Assembly: GCA_038238915.1 (NCBI GenBank)
Contig: JBBSFH010000013.1
Coordinates: forward strand, 31,600-95,599
Direction of reading: 5' to 3'
DNA: 64,000 nucleotides
Source: JAVVHE01 sp038238915
GTDB taxonomy: Bacteria; Pseudomonadota; Alphaproteobacteria; Sphingomonadales; Sphingomonadaceae
Positions 17,948 to 26,753 of this stretch are shown in pieces. The translations under genes and the position numbers were made by a program. The notes beneath the pieces are model-generated. The model was given only the letters and a program-made list of their open reading frames with translations. It had not been told where the DNA came from and ran no database searches. How positions within the stretch are numbered: the stretch's first letter is position 1; the number at the start of each line of letters is the position of its first letter.

Positions 17948-18978
17948 GCCTGCGTGTAGCGCCGCTCGAAACGGTGACCCAAGCCGGTCAGCAACTCATA
18001 TTGCGAGCGGCCGCTTGCGGCGGCGAGGCGCGGCAGATCGAACGCGATCTCGATCCATTGGCCGACATGCACGGCGCGGGCATCGGTAAGATCGATCGCA
18101 CTCAGGTCCATCGATACGCGCCCTACGACGGGGTGCTCCCTCCCGTCCAGCCACGCGGTGCCGCCGGGCGCGCGCGGCAGCCCGTCTGCATATCCGATCG
18201 CGATAATGCCGAGTTGCGTGGGGCGCGTGGCGATCCAGGTCGCTGCGTAACCGACCGCCTCGCCGGGGACGACATGGCGAAGCTGCAGCAGCCGCGCCTC
18301 GATGCGAACCACTGGGCAAAGATCGGTCGCGGCGGTGCAGGGCTGGCCACCGTAGAGCGCGATGCCGGGGCGGACGAGATCGAATGCGTAATCCGGGCCC
18401 AGATACGCACCTGCCGAAGCGGCGAGGCTGCGCCGGGCCGCCCCCATCTCGATCGCCGCGAACGCGCGCAGCATCGCCGCGTTGGCGGGGTGCCCTGGCT
18501 CGTCCGCGCAGGCGAGGTGGGACATCAGAATATCGACGTTAACCTCGGGCAGCGCGCCCAGATCGGTCACGGCCAGCCCAAGCCGGTTCATGCCGGTATC
18601 GACCATCAGATCGCACGCGCGGCCGGGCATTGCCGCGTACCACAGCGCCGCCTGTTCGACTGAGTTGAGCACGGGCACCACCGCGCCCAGCGCGCGCGCG
18701 GCGGGCAGATCGGTTTCGCTCATCCCCTGGAAAACATGGACGCGCGCGCCCGCCGCAGCGTCGCCGAGCGCGATCGCCTCGGCCCAATCGGCGACGAACA
18801 GATCGCGGCAGCCTTCCGCGACCAGCCGCCGCGCAATCGGGGTCGCGCCCAGCCCATAGCCATTCGCCTTGATCGCCGCGCCCGCCGCCACGCCTGCGCG
18901 CCGCGCGACGGTTCGCCAGTTCGCCGCGACCGACCCCAGATCGACGGTGAGCCGGGCGGCGGGCGGAGCAGGTTGCAC
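17944..18978 (-). CDS. alr: Alanine racemase
   Basis: A 344-residue PLP enzyme. The GTG with complement at 18976-18978 is chosen because the family begins just there (RLTVDLGSVAANWRTV) and the upstream gene stops at 18989. The PLP lysine lies in AAIKANGYGLGA (about residue 37), and the second-domain motif is EAVGYAATWIA, then IGYADGLPRAPGG and HPVVGRVSMDLSAIDLT. It makes D-alanine for peptidoglycan in the cytosol. It heads the alr-mlaE-mlaF unit with four-base overlaps downstream. Only one alr copy is seen here, so it may be the biosynthetic form. Confidence 0.94.
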   Translation of the reverse strand: MQPAPPAARLTVDLGSVAANWRTVARRAGVAAGAAIKANGYGLGATPIARRLVAEGCRDLFVADWAEAIALGDAAAGARVHVFQGMSETDLPAARALGAVVPVLNSVEQAALWYAAMPGRACDLMVDTGMNRLGLAVTDLGALPEVNVDILMSHLACADEPGHPANAAMLRAFAAIEMGAARRSLAASAGAYLGPDYAFDLVRPGIALYGGQPCTAATDLCPVVRIEARLLQLRHVVPGEAVGYAATWIATRPTQLGIIAIGYADGLPRAPGGTAWLDGREHPVVGRVSMDLSAIDLTDARAVHVGQWIEIAFDLPRLAAASGRSQYELLTGLGHRFERRYTQA

Positions 18979-18988
18979 GTGGCGGGCG

Positions 18989-19345
18989 CTAGCCCTGCTG
19001 CGCGCGCATGGCAAACGCCGCCGCAAGAGCCGCCCAGGCGAGCATGAGAAGCGTGCCTCCGATGGGGGCGACCGGTCCGAGCGACGGACCGCCGAGCGCG
19101 TGGACATAGACCGCGCTCGCGAACAGCGCCGCGCCGAGCACGAAAACCGCGCCGATCACGCGCCCGCGCAGTCCCGTAATCATCGCCAACGCGAGCAGCG
19201 CGGCGGGTGCGTGCACCAGCTCGATCGTCGCGGCGGTGGCGACGCGCGCGGCGGTGGCGGGATCGTGGACCACATGCGCCCCGATCGCCGCGAACGCGAC
19301 GCCGAACAGGCCATGGAGCGCGGCGAGCGGGGCAACGATGCGCAT
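18989..19345 (-). CDS. DUF423 family small membrane protein
   Basis: A 118-residue protein from MRIVAPLAALHGLFG. Four hydrophobic spans cover almost the whole length, with AAIGAHVV near the first span and a conserved YVHALGG.SLGPVAPIGGTLLMLAWAALA end, typical of DUF423 (YgdD-like) inner-membrane proteins. The function is unknown. It lies 10 bases before alr on the same strand and divergent from polA, whose start is 77 bases away. Confidence 0.85.
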   Translation of the reverse strand: MRIVAPLAALHGLFGVAFAAIGAHVVHDPATAARVATAATIELVHAPAALLALAMITGLRGRVIGAVFVLGAALFASAVYVHALGGPSLGPVAPIGGTLLMLAWAALAAAFAMRAQQG

Positions 19346-19422
19346 GGAATCTCCCGAACGCCGCGCTGGTTGGTGCACGCACCGACTGGAGCGCGCCCCG
19401 TGCGGCTGCTAAGCCTGCGCCG

Positions 19423-22176
19423 ATGGCAGACCATCTCTATCTCGTCGACGGCTCGGGCTTTATTTTCCGCGCCTACCACAAGCTTCCTCCGCTGACGAAC
19501 CCCGCGGGCTTGCCCGTGGGTGCGGTGTATGGCTTCACCACCATGCTCTGGAAGCTGGTCAAGGAGTTGCAGGGCGAGGGCGGCCCGAGCCACCTCGCGG
19601 TGATCTTCGACCATTCGGCGAAGTCCTTCCGCAACGACATGTACGCCGATTACAAGGCGCATCGTCCTCCCGCGCCCGAAGACCTCGTTCCGCAGTTCCC
19701 GCTGGTGCGCGATGCTGTCCGCGCCTTCTCGATCCCCTGCATCGAGGTCGCGGGGTTCGAGGCGGACGATGTGATCGCCACCTATGCGTGCCGTGCACGC
19801 GAACTGGGCATGCAGGTCACCATCGTCAGCTCGGACAAGGATCTGATGCAGTTGGTCGGCGACGGCCTCGACATGCTCGATACGATGGGCAATCGCCGCT
19901 TCGGCCCCACCGAAGTCCGCGAGAAGTTCGGCGTTGGCCCCGATAAGCTCGGCGAAGTCCTGTCGCTGATGGGGGACAGCGTCGATAACGTCCCCGGCGT
20001 GCCGGGCATCGGCCCCAAGTTCGCCGCCGATCTGATCAACGAGTTCGGCGATCTGGAAACGCTTCTGGCGCGCGTCGATGAGGTCAAACGCCCCAAACAG
20101 CGCGAGGCGTTGCAGGTCCACGCCGCCGCCGCGCGCATGAGCCGCGAACTCGTGCGCCTCCACTGCGACGTGCCGCTCCCGCACGCCATCGCCGATATGC
20201 GGCTGGGCACGACGCCGCCCGAGCCGCTGAAGGCGTTCCTGTCGGCAATGGGCTTCAAGTCGCTGGTGGCGAAGGTGGAAAGCCCCGTCGAAGCCGCGCC
20301 CACCGATGCGCCCGCGCCGCCACTGTCCAGACCCTTCGATCTCGACAGCTACGAACTCATCCTCACCGAAGACCGCCTCCAGTGGTGGGCAATCGAAGCC
20401 ATCATGCGCGGCACGGTCGCGGTGGACACGGAAACCGATGAACTCGGCGCGATGACTGCGGGCCTCTGCGGCGTGTCCCTCGCGCTAGACCCCGGCCTCG
20501 CCTGCTACATCCCCATCGATCACCGCGGCGATGGCCTGCTGTCTGAACGCCCGGCCCAGCTCACGCTGGCGCAACTGCAAGCGGTGCTGGGACCGATGCT
20601 CGCCGATCCCGCGACGCTCAAGATCGGCCAGAACATCAAATATGATCTGATGGTCCTCGCCCGCCACGGCATGCCGGTGATCGGTTACGATGACACGATG
20701 CTGATGAGCTACGCGCTCGATGCGGGCACGCGCGGCGGGCACGGGATGGACGAACTCAGCCAGAACCACCTTGGCCACAAGCCGGTTGCGTTCAAGGATG
20801 TGTGCGGCACGGGCAAGAAGGGCATCAGCTTCGCGCAGGTCGATCTGCGCCAGGCCACGCGCTACGCGGCGGAAGACGCGGACGTGACGCTACGCCTGCA
20901 CGGCCATTTCAAACCCCGCCTGTCCGCCGAAGCCGTCACGCGCGTCTACGAAAAGCTGGATCGCCCGCTGATCGGCGTGGTCGCCGGGATGGAGGCGGCG
21001 GGAGTGAAGGTGGATCGCGCTGTGCTCGCGGGCCTCAGCCGCGATTATGGCGAAGCGATCGTGCGCCTGGAGGGCGAGATTTACGGGGACGCGGGCCACC
21101 CGTTCAACCTCGGCTCGGTCAAGCAACTGGGCGAGGTGCTGTTCGAAAAGCTCGGTTACAGCGGGGGCAAGAAGGGAAAATCGGGGAGCTACGGCACCGA
21201 TGTCGACATTTTGGAGCGGCTGGCGGCGGAGGGTGCCCCCATCGCCAAGAAGATGCTCGACTGGCGCCAGCTGACCAAGCTCAAGAACACCTACACCGAT
21301 GCTTTACAGGCGGCGATCAATTCGAAGACGGGCCGGGTGCACACCTGCTTCAATCTGGCGGGGTCTTCCACCGGGCGGTTGTCGTCAACCGATCCCAACC
21401 TGCAGAACATCCCGATCCGTACCGAACTCGGGCGGCGGATCAGGGACGCGTTCGTCGCCGAACCCGGCCACGTCATCATCGCGGCCGATTACAATCAGAT
21501 CGAACTCCGCCTCATGGCGCACATGGCGGACGAACCTGCGTTGCAGCAGGTCTATGCCGAGGGGGGCGACGTCCACTCCCTAACCGCGCAGGAAGTGTTC
21601 GGGGTGAGCGCCGCCGACATGACCCGCGATCACCGCAGCCGTGCGAAAACCATCAACTTCTCGATCATCTACGGCATCAGCGCGTTCGGCCTGGGCAACC
21701 GGCTGGGCATCCCGCGCGACGAGGCCGCCAATTACATCAACCGTTACTTCGCCCGCTTCCCCGGCATCCGCGCGTACATGGCCGAACGCGGCCGCGACGC
21801 GCGCGAGAAGGGCTATGTCGAGACGTTGTTCGGCCGCAAATGCCACCTCCCCCAGATCACGAGCAAGAACCAGGCCGAGCGCGCCTTTGCCGAACGCGCC
21901 GCCGTCAACGCCCCCGTCCAGGGCACCGCCGCCGACATCATCAAGCGCGCGATGATCCGGATGCCCGGTGCGCTGGCGGCGGCGGGGCTGGGGGGGACGC
22001 GGATGCTGCTCCAGGTCCACGACGAACTGGTGTTTGAAGCGCGGGCGGACGAGGCCGAGGCGGCGTCGGCGGTGATTTCCCAGACGATGGCGGGGGCTGC
22101 GGGGCCATGGCTGGAGCTGAAGGTGCCGCTGGGGGTGGAGGTGGGTGTGGGGGCAAGCTGGGGGGCGGCGCATTGA
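19423..22176 (+). CDS. polA: DNA polymerase I
   Basis: A 917-residue protein from the ATG at 19423 (MADHLYLVDGSGFIFRAYHKLPP), the standard start. Domains in order are the 5'-3' flap nuclease (1-290, with GFEADDVIATYA and SSDKDLMQLV, then DNVPGVPGIGPK), the 3'-5' exonuclease-like domain (about 300-520, VAVDTETDELGA, KIGQNIKYDLMVL, YAAEDADVTLRL, so the proofreading acidic residues seem kept), and the polymerase domain with LSSTDPNLQNIPIRTELG, AADYNQIELRLMAH, RAKTINFSIIYGISAFGL and LLQVHDELVFEA. It fills Okazaki and repair gaps. It appears to be a single-gene transcript. Confidence 0.97.
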   Translation: MADHLYLVDGSGFIFRAYHKLPPLTNPAGLPVGAVYGFTTMLWKLVKELQGEGGPSHLAVIFDHSAKSFRNDMYADYKAHRPPAPEDLVPQFPLVRDAVRAFSIPCIEVAGFEADDVIATYACRARELGMQVTIVSSDKDLMQLVGDGLDMLDTMGNRRFGPTEVREKFGVGPDKLGEVLSLMGDSVDNVPGVPGIGPKFAADLINEFGDLETLLARVDEVKRPKQREALQVHAAAARMSRELVRLHCDVPLPHAIADMRLGTTPPEPLKAFLSAMGFKSLVAKVESPVEAAPTDAPAPPLSRPFDLDSYELILTEDRLQWWAIEAIMRGTVAVDTETDELGAMTAGLCGVSLALDPGLACYIPIDHRGDGLLSERPAQLTLAQLQAVLGPMLADPATLKIGQNIKYDLMVLARHGMPVIGYDDTMLMSYALDAGTRGGHGMDELSQNHLGHKPVAFKDVCGTGKKGISFAQVDLRQATRYAAEDADVTLRLHGHFKPRLSAEAVTRVYEKLDRPLIGVVAGMEAAGVKVDRAVLAGLSRDYGEAIVRLEGEIYGDAGHPFNLGSVKQLGEVLFEKLGYSGGKKGKSGSYGTDVDILERLAAEGAPIAKKMLDWRQLTKLKNTYTDALQAAINSKTGRVHTCFNLAGSSTGRLSSTDPNLQNIPIRTELGRRIRDAFVAEPGHVIIAADYNQIELRLMAHMADEPALQQVYAEGGDVHSLTAQEVFGVSAADMTRDHRSRAKTINFSIIYGISAFGLGNRLGIPRDEAANYINRYFARFPGIRAYMAERGRDAREKGYVETLFGRKCHLPQITSKNQAERAFAERAAVNAPVQGTAADIIKRAMIRMPGALAAAGLGGTRMLLQVHDELVFEARADEAEAASAVISQTMAGAAGPWLELKVPLGVEVGVGASWGAAH

Positions 22177-22234
22177 AAGGGCTATTGAGGCCATAGGGCT
22201 TGACCGCATCGCATCCGTGCTCAACTTCTAGGAC

Positions 22235-22462
22235 ATGCTTCCCGGACATCCTCGAATCGCGATCGACCCGCGCGTCTGTGGCGGCCGTCCGACCATCGCG
22301 GGCACGCGCGTCCGCGTCACCGATGTGCTCGTCACGCTCGCCGACGGGACAAGCCAGACCGAACTGCTGGCCGATTTTCCATATCTTACGGGCGACGACA
22401 TCCGGGCCTGCCTCGCATGGGCGGCCAGCGCCACCGATCACCCGGTCGTGCTCGCGGCTTGA
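22235..22462 (+). CDS. DUF433 (VapB45-like antitoxin-type) protein, orphan
   Basis: A 75-residue protein: HPRIAIDPRVCGGRPTIAGTRVRVTDVLVTLADGTSQTELLADFPYLTGDDIRACLAWAA is a textbook DUF433 winged-helix domain. Members usually pair with a PIN-like DUF5615 toxin encoded directly downstream, with overlapping stop/start. Here the stop is followed by TGATGCGCTTC, so an ATG opens as expected (MRF...), but that frame stops after nine codons and no PIN-like frame follows. The antitoxin-like gene therefore looks orphaned, and the partner decayed or lost. It sits 58 bases after polA in an AT-richer patch. Confidence 0.8.
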   Translation: MLPGHPRIAIDPRVCGGRPTIAGTRVRVTDVLVTLADGTSQTELLADFPYLTGDDIRACLAWAASATDHPVVLAA

Positions 22463-22574
22463 TGCGCTTCGAGAGCTGCCGTGATCGCTGACACGATGGC
22501 GGGCTCGGCGGGGCGAATGGGGGAGTTGGGCGCGGGGGTTGGATGGGGGACGACGCAGTGAGCGAGGGGAGAAT

Positions 22575-23024
22575 ATGAGCGGCCAAATTTTAGCGCTGAT
22601 AAGAGTGATCGACTCTCTGGCGACGACCTACGGCGCGGTTTACGTCGGCAGTTCCTTTTCGCAACCACACTTCTTCTTGCGACGACTGACTACAGGCAGA
22701 ACCGATCTGTCGGGCAAGAGCCAAGAGTTAGGAATGGTACAGAGGTATCACGAGCGAACTGACGAGCCACGTGCTAAGCGGTTATTTCGATATGTTCGTA
22801 TATTCCTATGCGTGACTAGCGTTTGCATTTTGATGTATCACGTCGGCTACGGAGTTTTCCGAGCAGTTCACTACAGCTGGGGGGGAGAAGACGAGGACGG
22901 GACTTGGCGGTCCGATCACGAGTATCTCGTCGGAATGTTCGCCCTACTTGGTGGTATGTTCGTGGCCTTTTATGCAGAGTCGACCGCTCGCACTCTCATC
23001 AAGGTTGAGCGACACAGAGATTAG
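22575..23024 (+). CDS. Two-span membrane protein of unknown function
   Basis: A 149-residue product from the ATG at 22575, preceded by GAGGGGAGA at good distance; the longer frame starting at 22539 has no such site. Two hydrophobic spans (IFLCVTSVCILMYHVGYGVF at about 77-96 and YLVGMFALLGGMFVAFY at about 117-133) flank a short acidic loop (GGEDEDGTWRSDHE). The N-terminal ~70 residues are soluble. Base composition is visibly more AT-rich than the flanking polA and ssb, and there is no long antisense open frame, unlike native genes here, which suggests recent acquisition. No family is recognised. Confidence 0.65.
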   Translation: MSGQILALIRVIDSLATTYGAVYVGSSFSQPHFFLRRLTTGRTDLSGKSQELGMVQRYHERTDEPRAKRLFRYVRIFLCVTSVCILMYHVGYGVFRAVHYSWGGEDEDGTWRSDHEYLVGMFALLGGMFVAFYAESTARTLIKVERHRD

Positions 23025-23219
23025 CGTTCTGTGTGGTGTAAGGTGACTTCTCAGATCCCAATTGAACACAAGCAATTTCGCCGCCCCTGTGAACTCCAGC
23101 CGCTCCGCCCTGCTCACCGCTACGCCATCCGCGTCGGCCAACGCGCGCCGCCCGACACCTCGGTCTAATCCGCCCCACCTTCACCAAGCGTGGCACCTCG
23201 AAGTAACGCGCCCCATCGA

Positions 23220-23726
23220 TCAGAACGGCACATCGTCGTCCAGATCGTCAGCAAAGTCGCTGCCGCCAAACGGCTTGGCTTTCGCGGGCGCACTGCCGCC
23301 ACCGCGATCATCGACCCCGTAGTCGCGGCCGCCGCCACCATAATTCCCGCCGCCACCGCCGCCGCCTTCACCGCCCGCCTTGTCGAGCAACGTCAGTTCA
23401 CCCTGAAAGCGTTGCAGCACCACCTCGGTCGTGTAGCGATCCGCGCCGCTCTGGTCCTGCCATTTGCGCGACTGGATCGCGCCTTCGAGGTAGACCTTGC
23501 TGCCCTTCTTCAGATACTTCTCGGCGACCTCACCCAGCTTCTCGTTGTAGATCACGATATTGTGCCACTCGGTCTTTTCCTTGCGGTCGCCTGACGCCTT
23601 GTCGCGCCAGCTTTCCGAGGTGGCGAGGCTGAATTTTACCGCGCGACCACCGTTCGAGAAGGATTGGCTCTCGGGGTCTTTGCCCAGATTGCCGACGAGG
23701 ATCACCTTGTTGACGCTTCCGGCCAC
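23220..23726 (-). CDS. ssb: Single-stranded DNA-binding protein
   Basis: A 168-residue SSB starting with GTG (complement 23724-23726). A strong AGGAGG site lies five bases upstream and the protein then begins with the usual AGSVNKVILVGNLGKDPE, so the ATG at 23741 is rejected. The OB fold (about 5-110) shows FSLATSESWRDKASGDRKEKTEWHNIVIYNEKLGEVAEKYLKKGSKVYLEGAIQSRKWQD. The Gly-rich linker is followed by the acidic tip DDLDDDVPF, the interaction motif for repair and replication partners. It coats single-stranded DNA as a tetramer. Confidence 0.97.
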   Translation of the reverse strand: MAGSVNKVILVGNLGKDPESQSFSNGGRAVKFSLATSESWRDKASGDRKEKTEWHNIVIYNEKLGEVAEKYLKKGSKVYLEGAIQSRKWQDQSGADRYTTEVVLQRFQGELTLLDKAGGEGGGGGGGNYGGGGRDYGVDDRGGGSAPAKAKPFGGSDFADDLDDDVPF

Positions 23727-23790
23727 GCGGCCCTCCTTCAAAATCGAAGTGCAAGGCTAGCGCACCCGTGCGCGCCGCGAAAGCCAATGG

Positions 23791-24438
23791 TTACCGCCCC
23801 GATGCGGTCCGCCGATCGACGTAGCCGCCGACAATCCCCATCAGCTCGTCCATCTCGCCCGCGAAGAAGTGGTTCGCGCGCTCGATCACCTCGTAATCGA
23901 TCGTGATGTGCCGCTGCGTTTTGAGCTTATCCACAAGTTTCTGGGTGGCGGGTGCGGTCGCCACCTCGTCCGCCCCGCCCTGGACGATGATGCCCGAGGA
24001 CGGGCAGGGAGCGAGGAAGCCGAAATCATACATGTTCGCAGGCGGCGCGATCGAGATGAACCCCTTGATCTCGGGGCGGCGCATCAGGAGCTGCATCCCC
24101 ACCCATGCGCCAAAGCTGAACCCCGCGACCCAGGTGATCGGCGGCTCGGGGTTGAACTGCTGCATCCAGCTGAGCGCGGCGGCTGCGTCCGAAAGCTCGC
24201 CCACGCCGCTGTCGAACTCGGCCTGGCTGCGGCCAACGCCGCGGAAGTTGAAGCGCAGCGTGGCAAAGCCGCGCTCGGCGAACAGGTTGTAAAGCTTGAA
24301 CACGATGGGGTGGTTCATCGTCCCCCCCGCCTGCGGATGCGGGTGGAGGATGAGCGCCAGCGGGCTGCGCGGCTTTGGGCCGGGCTGATAGCGCCCTTCG
24401 AGGCGGCCATCGGGGCCGGGGAAAATGACTTCGGGCAT
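23791..24438 (-). CDS. Alpha/beta hydrolase (COG2945-like)
   Basis: A 215-residue cytosolic hydrolase. After LILHPHPQAGGTMNHPIV (oxyanion-side HPHP motif) and RFNFRGVGRSQAEFDSG comes the nucleophile elbow GFSFGAWVG (Ser in GxSxG), with an Asp in VQGGADEVA and the His in ANHFFAG. The triad appears complete. Proteins of this type are short bacterial esterase-like enzymes of unknown physiological substrate, probably acting on small acyl or peptide bonds. It is divergent from the cysteine desulfurase pair, with about 50 bases between starts, and follows ssb on the same strand with 64 bases between. Confidence 0.85.
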   Translation of the reverse strand: MPEVIFPGPDGRLEGRYQPGPKPRSPLALILHPHPQAGGTMNHPIVFKLYNLFAERGFATLRFNFRGVGRSQAEFDSGVGELSDAAAALSWMQQFNPEPPITWVAGFSFGAWVGMQLLMRRPEIKGFISIAPPANMYDFGFLAPCPSSGIIVQGGADEVATAPATQKLVDKLKTQRHITIDYEVIERANHFFAGEMDELMGIVGGYVDRRTASGR

Positions 24439-24489
24439 TCATGTCCTTGGGCGGCTGGGTGCGATGCGCGGGCGCGCGATCGACGCTAT

Positions 24490-25629
24490 ATGGGCGCGAA
24501 CTCATCTCGAACCAATCCTAATCGGCGGGTGGACCGGCTTTTGGCGCAGCGCATCTATCTCGACTGGGCGGCAACCGCGCCGATCGATCCGGCAGCGGTG
24601 TCGGCGATGGCGGGCGCGGCGCGCGATTGGGCCAATCCCTCCTCGGTCCATGCGGAGGGGCGGCGCGCGCGGGCTGGGCTGGAGGCGGCGCGCCGGGCAA
24701 TATTGGCGGGGCTGGGAGCGCGCGGCACCGCGATCTTCACCAGCGGCGGGAGCGAGGCGCTCGATTTGGCGCTGCGGCGGGCACGAGTGGGGGCGACGCT
24801 GATTTCGGCGGTGGAGCATGAGGCCGTCCGCACTGCCGCAGGGCCGGAAGCGGGGGCGGTGCCGGTGGATGGGGATGGCCGGGTGGATGTGGAAGCGCTG
24901 GCGGCGCAACTGCGCGATGCGCCCGCTCCCGCACTGATCGCAGTGATGCAGGCGAACAACGAAACCGGCGTTGTCCAGCCGCTGGATGAAGTGGCGGCGG
25001 TGGCGCACGCGGCGGGGGCGTTGCTGCTGGTCGATGCGGTGCAGGGCGCGGGCAAGCTTGCGTGGCCCGATGCGGATTTCGTCGCGGTATCGGCGCACAA
25101 GCTCGGCGGGCCGCCGGGCGTGGGAGCGCTGGTGGTGCGCGATCTGGCGACGCTTGCGGCAGGCGCGGGCGGGCAGGAGGGCGGCTACCGGGGCGGCACG
25201 GAGAACGTGCCCGGTATCGCGGGCTGGGCGGCGGCGATGGCGGAGCGTGCAGCGGATGCAGGCTGGACGGCGCGCGTGCACCGCTTGCGTGAACGGCTGG
25301 AGGCAAGGCTGCGCGTGGCGGGCGGGGTGATCGCGGGGGAAGCGGTGGAGCGACTTCCCGGCATCGTCTGCGTGGCGATGCCCGGGGTGGAGGCGATACG
25401 GCAGTTGATGATCTTCGATCTGGACGGTTTCGCGGTCAGCGCGGGCGCGGCATGCTCGTCGGGCAAGGTCGCGGCCAGTCATGTTTTGCGGGCGATGGGA
25501 TGGGGCGCGGCGGCGGGCGAGGCGATCCGGATCAGCCTGGGCTGGACCACCACCGAGGCGCACGTGGACGCCTTCGCCCACGCGTGGGAATGCGCGGCAT
25601 CCCGGCTTACCCGGCGCGCGGCGGCATGA
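24490..25629 (+). CDS. Cysteine desulfurase (first of tandem pair)
   Basis: About 379 residues from the ATG at 24490; GTG at 24529 or TTG at 24541 would give the more usual RIYLDWAATAP start and cannot be excluded, since no start has a clear ribosome site. It is a PLP enzyme of the NifS/IscS fold: IFTSGGSEALDLAL, AVEHEAV (His stacking on PLP), NNETGVVQPLD, PLP lysine in SAHKLGG (about 204) and the catalytic Cys in AACSSGK (about 322). It takes sulfur from cysteine for Fe-S clusters or tRNA thiolation. Its TGA overlaps the next desulfurase start, so the two are translated together. Confidence 0.9.
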   Translation: MGANSSRTNPNRRVDRLLAQRIYLDWAATAPIDPAAVSAMAGAARDWANPSSVHAEGRRARAGLEAARRAILAGLGARGTAIFTSGGSEALDLALRRARVGATLISAVEHEAVRTAAGPEAGAVPVDGDGRVDVEALAAQLRDAPAPALIAVMQANNETGVVQPLDEVAAVAHAAGALLLVDAVQGAGKLAWPDADFVAVSAHKLGGPPGVGALVVRDLATLAAGAGGQEGGYRGGTENVPGIAGWAAAMAERAADAGWTARVHRLRERLEARLRVAGGVIAGEAVERLPGIVCVAMPGVEAIRQLMIFDLDGFAVSAGAACSSGKVAASHVLRAMGWGAAAGEAIRISLGWTTTEAHVDAFAHAWECAASRLTRRAAA

Positions 25630-26753
25630 TGCCGATCTATCTCGACGAGCAGGCGACCACCCGGCTCGATCCCGCCGTGCGCGCCGCGATGGCGGCTGCG
25701 CCCGAGGGCAATCCGCACAGCGCGCATCGGCATGGCAGCGCGGCGCATGTCGCGGTCGAGATTGCTCGCACGCAGATCGCGGCGCTGATCGCCGCTCCGG
25801 CCGAGAGCATCGCTTTCACCAGCGGCGCTACCGAAGCCAATAACTGGGCGCTGATCGGCACGATGACCGCACCGGGGCAGACGCGGCGACGGCTGGTGAC
25901 GCTCGCCACCGAACATTCGGCCGTGCTCGAACCCGCGCGCTATCTTGCGCGGCTGGGGGTGGAGCTGACGGTGCTGCCGGTCGGCGCGGACGGATTGATC
26001 AGCCTCGATACGCTGGCGGCGGTGCTCGATCAGAATGTGGCGCTGGTCTCCGCGATGCTGGTCAATAATGAAATCGGCGTGATCCAGCCGATCGCCGAGA
26101 TCGCTGCGCTGGCGCATGCCGTCGGCGCGCGGATGCACTGCGACGGCGCGCAGGGATTCGGCAAACTGCCGATCGATGTGGACGCGCTCGGCGTCGATCT
26201 GATGAGCTTTACCGGGCACAAGATTTACGGGCCGCAGGGCGTGGGCGGGCTGTATATCCGTCCCGGCGTGGCGCTGGCACCGCTGCTCCATGGCGGCGGG
26301 CAGGAGCATGGGCGCTCGGGCACGCTCCCCGTTGCGCTCGCGGCGGGGCTGGGTGCGGCAGCCCGGATCGCGGGCGAACGCATGGGCGAGGATGCCGCGC
26401 ATGTGGACGCGCTGTGGACGCGCGCGGAGGGCGCGCTGGCGGGAGTGGAGCATCGGTTGAACGGCTCGGCCACGGAGCGCTGGCGCGGCAACATGAACGT
26501 GCGGTTCGATGGCATGGACGGCGCGCGGTTGCTTTCGGACATCGGCCGACGGGTGAGCATCAGCGCGGGATCGGCCTGCTCGGCGGACTCGGCAAGGCCA
26601 AGCCACGTGCTCTCGGCGCTTGGGCTGTCCGCAGCGCAGGCGCGCGCGTCGCTGCGGATCGGCTGGGGGCGGTTCACCACCGAAGCCGACGTGGATGCAG
26701 GTATCGCCGCAATCGTGAGCGCGGTGCGCACGCAGGAGCGTCGCGCAGCATGA
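25626..26753 (+). CDS. Cysteine desulfurase (second of tandem pair)
   Basis: A 375-residue NifS/IscS-type PLP enzyme, starting at an ATGATG that overlaps the first gene's stop. Motifs: YLDEQATTRLDP, FTSGATEANNWAL, ATEHSAVLEP, VNNEIGVIQPI, the PLP lysine in TGHKIYGPQG (about 199) and the catalytic Cys in SACSADS (about 318), followed by PSHVLSALGL. Catalytic residues are complete in both copies, so neither looks degenerate. The two sequences have clearly diverged, so this is an old duplication or paralogue pair rather than a recent copy. It ends four bases inside the ferredoxin gene (ATGA). Confidence 0.92.
   Translation: MMPIYLDEQATTRLDPAVRAAMAAAPEGNPHSAHRHGSAAHVAVEIARTQIAALIAAPAESIAFTSGATEANNWALIGTMTAPGQTRRRLVTLATEHSAVLEPARYLARLGVELTVLPVGADGLISLDTLAAVLDQNVALVSAMLVNNEIGVIQPIAEIAALAHAVGARMHCDGAQGFGKLPIDVDALGVDLMSFTGHKIYGPQGVGGLYIRPGVALAPLLHGGGQEHGRSGTLPVALAAGLGAAARIAGERMGEDAAHVDALWTRAEGALAGVEHRLNGSATERWRGNMNVRFDGMDGARLLSDIGRRVSISAGSACSADSARPSHVLSALGLSAAQARASLRIGWGRFTTEADVDAGIAAIVSAVRTQERRAA

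Noticed and set aside
22460..22490. A toxin gene after DUF433.
   Set aside because: ATG is present at 22462 but the frame stops after nine codons and no other frame continues with PIN-like features. Kept only as a note on decay.
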